Assembly (NCBI GenBank): GCA_020725885.1
Contig: DYEA01000007.1
Coordinates: forward strand, 186,001-250,000
Length of the DNA stretch: 64,000 bases
Direction of reading: 5' to 3'
Origin: Slackia sp.
GTDB taxonomy: Bacteria > Actinomycetota > Coriobacteriia > Anaerosomatales > Anaerosomataceae
A model generated the notes under the pieces. That model was not told where the DNA came from. It searched no databases and was given only the letters and a program-made list of their open reading frames with translations. Each line of letters opens with the position of its first letter. The first letter of the stretch is position 1. Of the stretch, positions 17,183-26,150 are shown in pieces. The position numbers and the translations under genes were made by a program.

Positions 17183-18166
17183 TCACACCAGCTTCTCGAG
17201 CGCCGCGAGCTGTTCGCGTGTGCCTAACGCGATGACTTCGTCTCCAGCGCTGAACCGCGTCTGAGCCCCAGGATTGGCGTTGATCCGGTCCCCTGACCGC
17301 ACGGCGAGCACGAATGCACCTGTGCGGTCCCGGATCTGAGCCTCGGCGATCGTCTTCCCGTCCAGCTCCGACCCTGGCCGGACACGCATGGCATCAAGGC
17401 GATACTCGAGCGCGTCGCCGTGCATCACGACGTCGAGGTAGTCGGCCACGACGGGCCGCGTCAGCATCGCCGCCATCCGCCTACCGCCGATGACGTTCGG
17501 GGTGATGACCCGGTCGGCGCCCGACTTCAGGATCTTGCTTTCCGACGCGATGCTCGTGGAACGAGCCACGATGAACAGGTTCGGATTCAGGGTGCGCGCC
17601 GTCAGCACGATGAACAGGTTGTCGGCGTCCGTGTCGACCGCCGCGACGAGCCCGCGCGCCCGCTCTACGCCGGCCTGCCGCAACACCTCCTCGGACGTCG
17701 CATCGCCGTGGACGAAGAGCCACCCCGCCTCCTCCGCGGCCGCCTTGCACTCCTCACAGGAGTCCACGACGACGAACGGGACCCCTTCCTCTGCGAGCGA
17801 ACGCGCCACCACCGAGCCCACGCGCCCGATGCCGACGACGATGTAGTGGCCCGACAGTTCCGCGATGCGCTTCTGCATGCGACGGCCCTCCACAAGCGTC
17901 CGTAGGTGCCCTTCGACCATGAACTCCACGATCGTGCCGAACGAATAGCCGAGCCCGCCGACCCCCGCCAGGATCAGCCCGATGGTGAGGATCCTTCCAG
18001 CGTCGCTCAGCGGCCGGACCTCCCGGTAGCCGACGGTGGCGATGGTGATGACCGTCATGTACAGGGCGTCCAGCAACGGCCAGCCCTCGACGACGGCGTA
18101 TCCGAGCGTTCCCACGACGAGGATGGCCACCAGCACGGCGACCGCCCGTGCGACGCGGCGGGCCAT
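17183..18166 (-). CDS. Potassium channel with TrkA-N/TrkA-C regulatory domains
   Basis: Two transmembrane helices (about 7-28 and 60-82) flank a pore helix with the selectivity filter TVGYREV. A RCK/TrkA-N nucleotide-binding domain follows, starting HYIVVGIGRVGSVVARSL (a GxGxxG motif), then a TrkA-C domain from about residue 245. This is a two-helix K+ channel gated by an RCK domain, as in MthK-like proteins. The filter TVGYREV differs from TVGYGDV at the G and D positions, which is common in bacterial homologues. The ATG shares one base with the hpt stop (TGATG). Confidence 0.9.
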   Translation of the reverse strand: MARRVARAVAVLVAILVVGTLGYAVVEGWPLLDALYMTVITIATVGYREVRPLSDAGRILTIGLILAGVGGLGYSFGTIVEFMVEGHLRTLVEGRRMQKRIAELSGHYIVVGIGRVGSVVARSLAEEGVPFVVVDSCEECKAAAEEAGWLFVHGDATSEEVLRQAGVERARGLVAAVDTDADNLFIVLTARTLNPNLFIVARSTSIASESKILKSGADRVITPNVIGGRRMAAMLTRPVVADYLDVVMHGDALEYRLDAMRVRPGSELDGKTIAEAQIRDRTGAFVLAVRSGDRINANPGAQTRFSAGDEVIALGTREQLAALEKLV

Positions 18167-18711
18167 CAGCCCATCACCTCGTCGCGGACGACGGCGACGT
18201 ACGGCAGGTTGCGATAGCGGCCGCCCAGGTCGAGCCCGTACCCCACCACGAACACGTCCGGGATCTCCAGCCCCCGGTACGCGATCGGCACGTCGGCGAT
18301 CCGCCTCGCTCGACGGTCGAGGAGCGTGCACACCGCCACGCTGGCAGGCGACCGGCCCGACAAGACGCTGAGGATGTAGTGCAGGGTCAGCCCCGTGTCG
18401 ACCAGGTCCTCGACGACGAGCACGTGCTTGCCCCGGATGTCGTCGTCGAGGTCCTTGACGATGCGCACCGCCTCCCCGCTGCCATACGACGAGATCGCCA
18501 TGAAGTCGAGGGTGAGGTCGAGCTCGATGTGCCTGCACACGTCCGCCAGGAACACGAGCCCGCCCCGCAGAAGCGCTACCAACACCAAGTCCTTGCCACG
18601 GTAGTCCTCGGTGATGCGCGCCCCTATGCTCGAGCAGATCTCGGCGATGTCTTCCTCGGTCAACAGCACGCGCTCGATGTGCGGATCATGGATCGTGTAG
18701 TAGCCGCTCAC
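18166..18711 (-). CDS. hpt: Hypoxanthine(-guanine) phosphoribosyltransferase
   Basis: This 181-residue protein has the HPRT features: DLVLVALLRGGLVFLADV, the flexible-loop SYGSGE, and the PRPP motif VLVVEDLVDTGLTL. It salvages hypoxanthine or guanine to IMP or GMP. The ATG overlaps the stop of the nuclease-like gene (ATGA). Confidence 0.96.
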   Translation of the reverse strand: MSGYYTIHDPHIERVLLTEEDIAEICSSIGARITEDYRGKDLVLVALLRGGLVFLADVCRHIELDLTLDFMAISSYGSGEAVRIVKDLDDDIRGKHVLVVEDLVDTGLTLHYILSVLSGRSPASVAVCTLLDRRARRIADVPIAYRGLEIPDVFVVGYGLDLGGRYRNLPYVAVVRDEVMG

Positions 18712-19151
18712 CGATCGCGCACCTCGTCGTCTGTCACGACGCCACCGCCGTGCTCGTGCGGCTGCTCTCTGCCGGGGATGCCGAACTTGAACAGCAGCTT
18801 CCGGAAGTCCTTCTGATACAGCAACAAGATCTTGACCTCCGGATACAGCTCGCGCAGCCGCCGCACCTTGCGGTTCTTCTTCGTCACGAGCTTCTGGCTC
18901 ATCGTGGTGAGCTCGAGATACAGGTCGAAGTCAGGCAGGTAGAAGTCCGGGGCGAACGAGGCGATCACGTTGCCTTTGGAGTCCCATTCGATCGGGAACG
19001 AGGTGGGCTCGTACTCCCATCGCACGTGATAGAAGTCGAGGATGCGCGCAGCCACGCGCTCGCTGGGATGCGCGAACTTCGTCTCCGCGACCCGCTGGGA
19101 GACCGGCAGCCCGTCTGAGTCCGTCGTTTCCTCGGAGAGTTCGGCAGCCAT
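18708..19151 (-). CDS. Conserved protein with a PD-(D/E)XK-like nuclease core, 147 aa
   Basis: The middle of the protein reads FAPDFYLPDFDLYLELTT, followed by a lysine-rich KNRKVRRLRELYPEVKILLLY. A PDF...ExT pattern with downstream Lys and a final hydrophobic strand is typical of the PD-(D/E)XK/DUF559-like fold, but the usual ExK is ELT here, so catalysis is uncertain. No membrane segment is present. Start ATG at 19151 lies six bases after the MerR stop; a GTG at 19160 is possible. Its position between a MerR regulator and hpt gives no clear role. Confidence 0.65.
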   Translation of the reverse strand: MAAELSEETTDSDGLPVSQRVAETKFAHPSERVAARILDFYHVRWEYEPTSFPIEWDSKGNVIASFAPDFYLPDFDLYLELTTMSQKLVTKKNRKVRRLRELYPEVKILLLYQKDFRKLLFKFGIPGREQPHEHGGGVVTDDEVRDR

Positions 19152-19156
19152 CCGCG

Positions 19157-19867
19157 TCACGTCACGTCTTCGAACGTCCTTGCGAGCGCACGGTGCAGCA
19201 GCGCTCGCTTGAGCGTCGCCGTCAGCTCGGTGAGCTTGCCGAGCGCGTCGAGCAGCTGCTGGCGGACTTCGGGAGTCTTGCTCATGTACGCGGGCATCAA
19301 GACCTGCGAGAAGAACGCGGCCTCGCGCTCCGCGAACGTCTCGTACATGCGCAGGTGCCGGGGCTCGATGCCGAACTTGCGCAGGTCCCAGCACGCGTGC
19401 GCGATGGCGACGTCCGGTTGCGGCAGCTCGTCGCCCGACTCGCCCTTCACGAACGCGATCAGGCCGAACTCCTCGAGCTCCCGCAGGAACGCGACGGGGA
19501 TGCCGAGAGACTCCGGGGCCGCCGACAGCGGCACCGTCTCAGCGGCCTCGAGGGGCAGCCGCGCCGTCTCGCCTGACGTGACCACCGCCTCGATGTCGGC
19601 CGGCACCCGCCCCTTGTCCAGGTCCTCAAGACGCTCGCGGATCACCGCCAGCGGCATGTAGTGCTCCTTCTGGAGCGTGAGCACGAGCTCGAGCCGGGAG
19701 ACGTCGGCTTCGTGGAACTTGCGGTACCCTCCCGCAGTCCGCTCCGGGCTGACGAGCCCCTCCTCTTCCAGGAACCGAACCTTCGAGATGGTGAGGTCCG
19801 GGAAGCGCGGCTTGAGCCGTTCGACCACCTCGCCGATGGTCATGTAGTCCTTGTGTGCGGTCGGCAT
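19157..19867 (-). CDS. ftsR: MerR family transcriptional regulator, FtsR-like
   Basis: The N-terminal winged helix is MerR-type: MTIGEVVERL, then SKVRFLEEEGLVSP and GGYRKFHEADVSRL. A second MerR-like region (about residues 110-180) resembles the doubled arrangement of Rv1828/FtsR. No cysteine effector pair is seen. In Actinomycetota this regulator follows an FHA gene (GarA) as here, three bases away. FtsR controls ftsZ expression in Corynebacterium; the same role here is inference. The ATG has GGAGGGGG upstream inside the FHA gene. Confidence 0.8.
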   Translation of the reverse strand: MPTAHKDYMTIGEVVERLKPRFPDLTISKVRFLEEEGLVSPERTAGGYRKFHEADVSRLELVLTLQKEHYMPLAVIRERLEDLDKGRVPADIEAVVTSGETARLPLEAAETVPLSAAPESLGIPVAFLRELEEFGLIAFVKGESGDELPQPDVAIAHACWDLRKFGIEPRHLRMYETFAEREAAFFSQVLMPAYMSKTPEVRQQLLDALGKLTELTATLKRALLHRALARTFEDVT

Positions 19868-19869
19868 CG

Positions 19870-20319
19870 CTACGCACCCCCTCCTTCGAGGAAGAGCAGC
19901 TGGAAGCGCCCGATCTGCACCAGATCGCCGTGCTTGAGGGTCGCCTTGTCGACGCGGACGTCGCCGACGTACGTGCCGTTGAGCGACCCGGCGTCTTCGA
20001 TGGTCACGCCCTCCGGACCCACCTCGATGACCGCATGGGACCGCGAGACGGTCACGTCGTTGAGGAAGATGTCGCTAGCCGGGTTGCGTCCGACGGTGAG
20101 CCGCGGACGGTCGAGGTAGAAGCGCTCCCCTGCGTCAGGCCCCTTGCGCACGACGAGCATCGGCGCCTCGCCCGACTCGATCCCCGCAGGGCTCTCCGGT
20201 GGCGCCGGAGCGGCGACGGGCTCGAAGGACGCGGTCGTCTCGTGCAGACGCGCGCCGCACGCCGAGCACGTCTTCGCAGCCTCAGGCGCTTCGGCACCGC
20301 ACGCGGGACACACCTGCAT
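19870..20319 (-). CDS. Zinc-ribbon FHA protein, GarA/OdhI-like
   Basis: This 149-residue protein starts with a zinc ribbon (CPACG and CSACG, about residues 4-7 and 18-21). A linker with ETT (HETTASFEP) follows, then an FHA domain (about 55-140) with GRNPASDI, SRSHA and LNGTYV. GarA and OdhI carry an ETT motif that is phosphorylated by Ser/Thr kinases and folds back on the FHA domain, switching off 2-oxoglutarate metabolism enzymes. Here the motif is kept, but a zinc ribbon replaces the usual N-terminus. I start it at ATG 20319 because GGAGG is eight bases upstream. The next gene is the FtsR-like regulator. Confidence 0.82.
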   Translation of the reverse strand: MQVCPACGAEAPEAAKTCSACGARLHETTASFEPVAAPAPPESPAGIESGEAPMLVVRKGPDAGERFYLDRPRLTVGRNPASDIFLNDVTVSRSHAVIEVGPEGVTIEDAGSLNGTYVGDVRVDKATLKHGDLVQIGRFQLLFLEGGGA

Positions 20320-20350
20320 CGCGACCACCTCCGAGCGCTGCAACGCTCGC

Positions 20351-20611
20351 TCAGTCGAGGAAGCCGAACTCCCTCGTCTTGAACGACCGCGCGATCTCCT
20401 CCTCGAGCGCGGACACCACCTGCGGGTTCTCGAGCACGTGCGCGAGCTTCTCCTCGTTCAGGCGGTTCTTGACGTACGGGTCTGACAGCACGTCGGTCAG
20501 CTTCCGACCGTTGTGCACCTCACGGACGATGTACTCGACGACGCGCTCCTCGACGACGTCTGCCGCCATCTCCTCCAGGAACGCCTGGAGCTTCTCGGTC
20601 AAGCTCGCCAC
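20351..20611 (-). CDS. Conserved hypothetical helical protein, 86 aa
   Basis: Family not recognised. The 86 residues are acidic and almost all helical (LTEKLQAFLEEMAADVVEE, then RLNEEKLAHVLENPQVVSAL), with no membrane segment or cysteines. It sits in the operon between the RsiG-like gene (30 bases upstream) and the FHA gene (31 bases downstream). The GTG start at 20611 has AAGGAG six bases upstream. Confidence 0.7.
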   Translation of the reverse strand: MASLTEKLQAFLEEMAADVVEERVVEYIVREVHNGRKLTDVLSDPYVKNRLNEEKLAHVLENPQVVSALEEEIARSFKTREFGFLD

Positions 20612-20641
20612 GCTCGTCTCCTTCTATCGAAGACCTGCTGC

Positions 20642-20950
20642 CTACTCGTCTTCCTCGTCGGGCTCATCGGTGACGTCGACGGTCGAGACGCCCCGGAAGT
20701 CGCTCGCGAGGATGTCGATCAGCCGCTCGATGTCGTGCGGCGACACCACGTCCTTGCCGCTCTCCCGCTGCTCCTTGAGCCTCCGCACGAGTTCCGCCCG
20801 CAAGATGTCGATCTTGCCGTGCAAGACCCGCCTGCGGTAGCTGACCCGCTGCTCTTCCGCGTACAGCTCGTCGAGCAGCTCCCGCAGCTCGTCCACCGAC
20901 TTGTGCTCCAAGTCGAGAAGCGGGTTCTCGTCGCTGTGCTTCTCTGCCAT
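20642..20950 (-). CDS. RsiG-like anti-sigma factor candidate, c-di-GMP signature helix
   Basis: This 102-residue helical protein contains EQRVSYRRRVLHGKID (about residues 32-47). It fits the RsiG c-di-GMP-binding signature E-x3-S-x2-R-x3-Q-x3-D with one change: His at the Gln position. The next residues ILRAELVRRL also match how I know RsiG proteins continue. RsiG binds the WhiG sigma factor when armed with c-di-GMP in Streptomyces; short one-motif versions occur in deep actinobacterial lineages and act as homodimers. No sigma gene is next to it here. Start ATG 20950 is chosen for GGAGGGGG upstream. It heads an eight-gene operon with hpt. Confidence 0.68.
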   Translation of the reverse strand: MAEKHSDENPLLDLEHKSVDELRELLDELYAEEQRVSYRRRVLHGKIDILRAELVRRLKEQRESGKDVVSPHDIERLIDILASDFRGVSTVDVTDEPDEEDE

Positions 20951-20982
20951 GGCCGCCCCCTCCACATGCTTCCGTCACACGC

Positions 20983-20991
20983 ATTCTACCA
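20983..20991 (-). promoter_or_regulatory. Extended -10 promoter of the rsiG-like/FHA/MerR/hpt operon
   Basis: On the minus strand TGGTAGAAT is an extended -10 about 35 bases before the ATG at 20950. Confidence 0.5.
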
Positions 20992-20999
20992 GACGTGGC

Positions 21000-21018
21000 C
21001 CTCGACCGCAGGTCGAGG
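21000..21018 (-). terminator. Eight-base-pair stem-loop between the lipM-like gene and the rsiG-like promoter
   Basis: CCTCGACC and GGTCGAGG pair around a three-base loop. It lies just upstream of the extended -10 of the rsiG-like operon and 13 bases beyond the octanoyltransferase stop. It lacks a T-tract, so it could be a terminator or an operator. Confidence 0.35.
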
Positions 21019-21030
21019 TAGGGCTGCTGG

Positions 21031-21804
21031 TCAGGGCAGCGGCACCTCGAAGCGGCCGCGCTCCGAGCGGGCTTCCGCCGTTTCGGCCTCGCTCAGCACG
21101 CCTCGCCGGAGCGCGATGCCGAGCGTGTCCTCGAACGCTCCGACGACCGCCTCCTCGAGCGCCTCGAAAGAAGGCGCCTCGCCAAGCACGTCTTCGAGCG
21201 TGGTCGCCGAGGACCGCAAACGAGCGGCACCCTCCGCGTCCAGCCGGAACACGCGCGCCTCTGCGTCCGCGTCACGCGAACGCACGAACGACCCGTGCTG
21301 CAAGCACGCGTCTCCCTGCCACACCTGCGCGCTGCCGGAGAGCTTCGCAGCTCCTATGGAGAGGTCGGCGTGCGTCGCGTGCAGGTAGCACGCGCCCGCT
21401 GCCCGGCTTCCCCGGGTCCGCGAGGTGATCTCGGCCGGGACGCCGAGCCTCCGGTACGCCTCGGCGAGGGCGGCGGAGAGCAGCCGGTAGCTCGCCACGA
21501 CGCCACGCGGCAGCCCGTCGGCCACGCTGGCCACGACCGAGTACGTCAGCTCGTCGTCGTGCAGCACTCCGCGGCCTCCTGTGGGCCGGCGCACGACCTC
21601 CGCGCCGATGGCCCGCACCGCATCGAAGTCCACGTCGCTCTCAGATTGGAACCGGCCGAGGGACGCGGTCGGCCGGCTCCACCGGTACAGCCGGAGCGTC
21701 GGCGGCGCCTCGTCACGAGCGCGAGCAGCCAAGATCGCGGCGTCCACCGCCATGTTCCAGGCGCCGTCGGACGGTCCGTCGAGGATGAGCCGCCAAGCGT
21801 TCAC
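21031..21804 (-). CDS. LipM/LplA-family octanoyl or lipoate transferase
   Basis: This 257-residue protein of the biotin/lipoate A-B ligase family has [20 protein letters not shown] and [20 protein letters not shown], the pattern of LipM-type octanoyltransferases. A Cys in AAGACYLHA lies where the LipM catalytic Cys is found, favouring octanoyl transfer over ATP-dependent lipoate ligation. It is last in the glycine-cleavage operon, so GcvH is the probable acceptor. The GTG start overlaps the gcvPB stop (GTGA). No LipA is seen in the window. Confidence 0.83.
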   Translation of the reverse strand: MNAWRLILDGPSDGAWNMAVDAAILAARARDEAPPTLRLYRWSRPTASLGRFQSESDVDFDAVRAIGAEVVRRPTGGRGVLHDDELTYSVVASVADGLPRGVVASYRLLSAALAEAYRRLGVPAEITSRTRGSRAAGACYLHATHADLSIGAAKLSGSAQVWQGDACLQHGSFVRSRDADAEARVFRLDAEGAARLRSSATTLEDVLGEAPSFEALEEAVVGAFEDTLGIALRRGVLSEAETAEARSERGRFEVPLP

Positions 21805-23291
21805 GCCTCTCGCGGCGCCGTCTCGGTCGGGCGCCAGGCCAGGTCGGGCTCTTTGACGGCGCGCGCTTCGTCCAGCCGCCTGACCGGCGTCGTGTACGGC
21901 GCCCCGCGAAGACGGTCCGGATCCTGCTCGGCCTCCTCGGCGATCGCACGCATCGCGTCGACGAACGCGTCGAGCGTCTCGAGAGACTCTGTCTCGGTCG
22001 GCTCGATCATGAGCGCTTCGTCGACGATCAGCGGGAAGTACACGGTGGGCGGATGCACGCCGTAGTCGAGCAAGCGCTTTGCGATGTCGAGCGTGCGAAC
22101 CCCGTGCTCCTTGCGGAATCGGGCACCGGACGCGACGAACTCGTGCATGCACGAGCGCTCGTACGGCACGTCGTACGCATCTTTGAGGCGCGCCATCACG
22201 TAGTTCGCCGAGACGACGGCCTGCTCGGAGACCTCCGCGAGCCCGTCGCCGCCGACGCCCCGGATGTACGCGTACGCGCGCACGAGCACCCCGAAGTTGC
22301 CGGCGAACGACCGCATGCGGCCGATCGCGCGCGCCGGCCGCGCGAAGACGTACCGGTCGCCGTCCTTGACCACCACCGGATCCGGCAAGAACTCCGCCAA
22401 CGACTCGCGCACGCAGACCGGACCCGCGCCGGGTCCTCCGCCGCCGTGCGGCGTCCCGAACGTCTTGTGAAGGTTGATGTGCACCGCATCGAAGCCCATG
22501 TCGCCTGGCCGGACCTTGCCCATGATGGCGTTCATGTTGGCGCCGTCGTAGTACGCGAGCGCTCCAGCTTCGTGCACGAGGCGCGTGACCTCGAGGATGT
22601 TCTCGTCGAACAGGCCGAGCGTGTTGGGGTTCGTGAGCATGATCGCCGCAACGTCCGGGCCGAGGGCCGCCTTGAGCGCCTCGACGTCGACGCCGCCGCG
22701 CTCGTCGCTGGGCACCTGCGTGACTTCGTACCCGCACATCGCCACGGTGGCGGGGTTCGTCCCGTGCGCCGAGTCGGGCACGAGCACCCGCCTGCGGGCG
22801 TCCCCGCGCGATTCGTGGTACGCGCGGATGACCATGAGGCCAGTGAGCTCGCCGTGGGCCCCGGCCGCCGGCTGGAGCGTAACAGCGGGAAGGCCGGACA
22901 GCTCGGCGAGGGCCTCCTGAAGCTCGTGCATGAGCCGCAACGCGCCTTGCACGCTCTCGGCGGGCTGGTACGGGTGGAGGTTCGCGAAGCCGTCCAGACG
23001 GCACGCACGCTCGCCGATGCGCGGATTGTACTTCATGGTGCACGACCCGAGCGGGTAGAACCCGGTGTCGACGCCGAAGTTCAGCCCCGCAAGCCGCTCG
23101 TAGTGGCGGGCGATCTCGACCTCGGTCACGTGCGGGAGCGCCGGCGGCTCGCGGCGCACTGCGTCGCCGAGCACCGTCTGCAGGTCGGGTTCGGGCACGT
23201 CCAGAGCAGGCGGGGTGACGCACGCAGACTCAGGGGCCCCCGTCTCGAAGATGAGGCGGCCGAGGTCGCGGTAGGTACGGTCGGTGCTCAC
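21801..23291 (-). CDS. gcvPB: Glycine dehydrogenase (decarboxylating) subunit 2, PLP-binding
   Basis: This 496-residue subunit carries the PLP lysine in [16 protein letters not shown] near residue 275, and the opening [13 protein letters not shown]. With GcvPA it forms the split P-protein that decarboxylates glycine and passes aminomethyl to the lipoyl arm of GcvH. The GTG start at 23291 overlaps the gcvPA stop (GTGA) and agrees with the family start. Confidence 0.96.
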   Translation of the reverse strand: MSTDRTYRDLGRLIFETGAPESACVTPPALDVPEPDLQTVLGDAVRREPPALPHVTEVEIARHYERLAGLNFGVDTGFYPLGSCTMKYNPRIGERACRLDGFANLHPYQPAESVQGALRLMHELQEALAELSGLPAVTLQPAAGAHGELTGLMVIRAYHESRGDARRRVLVPDSAHGTNPATVAMCGYEVTQVPSDERGGVDVEALKAALGPDVAAIMLTNPNTLGLFDENILEVTRLVHEAGALAYYDGANMNAIMGKVRPGDMGFDAVHINLHKTFGTPHGGGGPGAGPVCVRESLAEFLPDPVVVKDGDRYVFARPARAIGRMRSFAGNFGVLVRAYAYIRGVGGDGLAEVSEQAVVSANYVMARLKDAYDVPYERSCMHEFVASGARFRKEHGVRTLDIAKRLLDYGVHPPTVYFPLIVDEALMIEPTETESLETLDAFVDAMRAIAEEAEQDPDRLRGAPYTTPVRRLDEARAVKEPDLAWRPTETAPREA

Positions 23292-24616
23292 AGCGAGGCC
23301 ACCTCCTCCACGAACGCGTCGATCTGGCTTCGCGTGCGCTTCTCGGTCGCCGCGAACAGCACCACGCCGGCCAGCGCTTCGTCGAAGCGAGCGGCGTGCA
23401 CCCCCGCGAGATAGCCGCGCTCGAGCATGGCGGACTGCATCGCCTCCACGTCGCCGTGGTACCGCAGCGCGAACTCGTGCGCGAACGGCGCGTCGGAGAA
23501 CCGCTCGAAGCGTCCGGTCCCCAGCAGCGCGTCGTGCAGGTAGCGAGCCTTCGCGATGCACGCGCGCGCGATGCCTTCCAGCCCTCGGGCACCGACTGCG
23601 GAGAGATAGACTGCCGCGGCGAGCGCGTTGAGCGAGTGGTTGGAACAGATGTTCGAGGTCGCCTTCTCCCGCCGGATGTGCTGCTCGCGCGTCTGCATCG
23701 TGAGCACGAATCCCGGTTTCCCCTCGGCGTCCACGGTGCGGCCGACGATGCGGCCAGGCATCTGCCGCAGGAACTCCGCCTTCGCAGCGAACAGCCCGAG
23801 ACCGGGCCCACCGAAGGACATCGGGTTCCCGAGAGGCTGCCCCTCGCCCACCACGATGTCCGCACCAAGCACGCCGGGCGCCTCCATCACGCCGAGCAGG
23901 ATCGGGTTGACGGCGACGACCGCGAGCGCGCCCGCGTCATGCGCGAGCTGGCACGCAACGCGCACGTCCTCGACGCAGCCGAAGAAGTTGGGCGACGCGA
24001 CCAGGACCGCGGCAGCGCCTTCCGTGTGCGCCCGCAGCGCCTCGAGGTCCGTCACGCCGCTGGCGGCCGGCGCTTCGACGACCTCGATCGTGCCCCCACG
24101 CGCGTAGGTGCGCAACACCTCGCGCCACTCGGGATGCACGGTCGAGCTGACCACGACACGATGCCGCTTCGTCACGCGTGCAGCCATGAGGGCGGCTTCG
24201 GCGAGCGCCGTGGCGCCGTCGTAGACCGACGCGTTCGCCACGTCCATGCCGGTGAGCGCGCACACCATCGACTGGTACTCGTAGATGGCCTGCAAGGTGC
24301 CCTGGCTGACTTCGGGCTGATATGGCGTGTACGCCGTGAAGAACGCAGGCTTGCTCACGACGGCATCGACGATCGCCGGCACGTAGTGGTCGTAGCAGCC
24401 CGCCCCGGCGAACGACACGAGACCGCTCGCGTCCGCAGCGGCGAGCGCTTCGAGCTCGGCAGCCAGCTCGACTTCGCTCAAACCCTCTGGGAGCGCGATG
24501 GGGCGCTTGAGCCGGGCTTCCTCAGGTATCGGGGCGAACAGCTCCTCAGCGGAGCGCACGCCGATAGCGGCGAGCATGCGTTCCCGCTGCTCGCAGGTCA
24601 CAGGGACGAACCGCAT
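23288..24616 (-). CDS. gcvPA: Glycine dehydrogenase (decarboxylating) subunit 1
   Basis: This 442-residue subunit has the family segments [31 protein letters not shown] and [15 protein letters not shown]. It is the non-PLP half of the split P-protein. It lies four bases after gcvH and overlaps gcvPB by four bases. Confidence 0.96.
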   Translation of the reverse strand: MRFVPVTCEQRERMLAAIGVRSAEELFAPIPEEARLKRPIALPEGLSEVELAAELEALAAADASGLVSFAGAGCYDHYVPAIVDAVVSKPAFFTAYTPYQPEVSQGTLQAIYEYQSMVCALTGMDVANASVYDGATALAEAALMAARVTKRHRVVVSSTVHPEWREVLRTYARGGTIEVVEAPAASGVTDLEALRAHTEGAAAVLVASPNFFGCVEDVRVACQLAHDAGALAVVAVNPILLGVMEAPGVLGADIVVGEGQPLGNPMSFGGPGLGLFAAKAEFLRQMPGRIVGRTVDAEGKPGFVLTMQTREQHIRREKATSNICSNHSLNALAAAVYLSAVGARGLEGIARACIAKARYLHDALLGTGRFERFSDAPFAHEFALRYHGDVEAMQSAMLERGYLAGVHAARFDEALAGVVLFAATEKRTRSQIDAFVEEVASL

Positions 24617-24620
24617 GGGC

Positions 24621-25007
24621 TTACGCTTCCCCTGCGATGAAGGCTTCGTACTCGTCCGCGGTCATCAGGCCGTCGAGGGCGGTTGCAGCGTCGGCCACGC
24701 GCACCTTGATCATCCAGCCGTCTTCGTACGGGCTCTCATTGACGAGCTCCGGTGCGCCAGCAAGCGCGCCGTTCACCTCGACGATCTCACCCGAGACCGG
24801 CGAGAACAGCTCCGAGACGGACTTCACGGACTCGATCTCGCCGAACGACTCGCCCGCCACGGCCTCGTCCCCTACCGAGGGCAGGTCGACGTACACGACT
24901 TCGCCCAGCTGGTCCTGCGCGTAGTGGGTGATGCCGATGGTCGCGACGTCGCCGTCGAGCCGCACCCACTCGTGCTCACGGTCGTACTTCAGGTCCGAGG
25001 GATACAT
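24621..25007 (-). CDS. gcvH: Glycine cleavage system H protein
   Basis: This 128-residue protein has the lipoyl-attachment context GEIESVKSVSELFSPVSGEI, with the modified Lys near residue 65. It shuttles the aminomethyl group between the P-, T- and L-proteins and should be modified by the LipM-like enzyme encoded at the end of the operon. The ATG lies 19 bases after the gcvT stop. Confidence 0.97.
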   Translation of the reverse strand: MYPSDLKYDREHEWVRLDGDVATIGITHYAQDQLGEVVYVDLPSVGDEAVAGESFGEIESVKSVSELFSPVSGEIVEVNGALAGAPELVNESPYEDGWMIKVRVADAATALDGLMTADEYEAFIAGEA

Positions 25008-25026
25008 CCCCGCTGCTCCTTCCGCC

Positions 25027-26130
25027 CTACGACGATGCCTTCGAAAGCGACGTCCCCGTCACGAACGGCGGCTTGACGACCACCGCCCGCGAGACCTTGC
25101 GCCGCATCGCCACGGCGAGCTCGGTGCCTGGGTCCGCAAGATCCGCGGGCACGTAGGCGGTCGCGATGCCCTGGCGCAGCGACGGCGAGAACGTGCCGCT
25201 TGCCACCTTACCGACCTCCGCCTCGCCGCGCAACACGGGATAGCCGTGGCGCGGCACGCCGTCGTCGACGACGAGTCCCACGAGCCGCTTCGACGGCCCG
25301 GCTTCTTTGATGCGAGCGATCGCCTCGCGCCCGATGAAGTCGCCCTTGCCGAGCGCCACCGTCCAGCCAAGCCCCGCCGAGATCGGGTCGACGCCGCGGT
25401 CCATGTCGCTGCCGTAGAGCGCGTAGCCCATCTCGAGCCGGAGCGTGTCACGCGCCCCGAGACCGCACGGCTGGACCTCCGGGAACGAGAGCAGGAGGCG
25501 CCAGATGGCCACGGCGTTGCTCGCGTGGCACACGACCTCCACGCCGTCCTCGCCCGTATAGCCCGTGCGCGCCAACAGCACCGGGATGCCACCCAGCCGC
25601 GCCTCGGCGATCGTGAACCGGTCGGGCGCCACGAACCCGGGGCCCGCGAGCTCGCCGATCACCCGGAGCGCCTCGGGGCCCTGGACGGCGATGAGCCCCG
25701 TCCGGTCGGACTCGTCGACGGCCTCGACCGTCTCCGGCAGGTGCGCCGTGATCCAGTCCCAGTCCGCGTCGTGGTTGGCCGCGTTGGCGATGACGAGGTA
25801 CTCGAGGTCGCCGGTGTGGTAGACGATGAGGTCGTCGATGATGCCGCCGTCCTCGTCGCACATCACCGTGTAGAGCGCCTGACCGAGCTCGTCGATCTTC
25901 GACAGATCGTTCGTGACGATCCGCTGCAGCGCGTCTTTCGCCTCGAACCCGAAGAACCGGAACTCGCTCATGTGGCAGACGTCGAAGATGCCCACGCGCT
26001 CACGCACGGCCAGGTGCTCCTCGACGATGCCCGCGTACTGCACCGGCATCTCCCATCCCGCGAACGGCACCATGCGGGCGCCGAGCGCGACGTGCTCGTC
26101 GTACAGAGGCGTGCGTTTGAGCTCGCTCAT
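25027..26130 (-). CDS. gcvT: Aminomethyltransferase (glycine cleavage system T protein)
   Basis: This 367-residue protein starts with LKRTPLYDEHVALGARMVPF and carries GIFDVCHMSEFRFFG and ARTGYTGEDGVEV, the T-protein motifs. It transfers the methylene to tetrahydrofolate. Start ATG 26130 is chosen for the family N-terminus and AAGGGA upstream. It is 20 bases after the carboxypeptidase gene; no glycine riboswitch lies between. Confidence 0.96.
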   Translation of the reverse strand: MSELKRTPLYDEHVALGARMVPFAGWEMPVQYAGIVEEHLAVRERVGIFDVCHMSEFRFFGFEAKDALQRIVTNDLSKIDELGQALYTVMCDEDGGIIDDLIVYHTGDLEYLVIANAANHDADWDWITAHLPETVEAVDESDRTGLIAVQGPEALRVIGELAGPGFVAPDRFTIAEARLGGIPVLLARTGYTGEDGVEVVCHASNAVAIWRLLLSFPEVQPCGLGARDTLRLEMGYALYGSDMDRGVDPISAGLGWTVALGKGDFIGREAIARIKEAGPSKRLVGLVVDDGVPRHGYPVLRGEAEVGKVASGTFSPSLRQGIATAYVPADLADPGTELAVAMRRKVSRAVVVKPPFVTGTSLSKASS

Positions 26131-26150
26131 CGCGGTCCCTTCTCTTCGCG

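Noticed and set aside
26131-26150. Glycine riboswitch before gcvT
   Set aside because: Only 20 bases separate the carboxypeptidase gene and gcvT, too short for a riboswitch.
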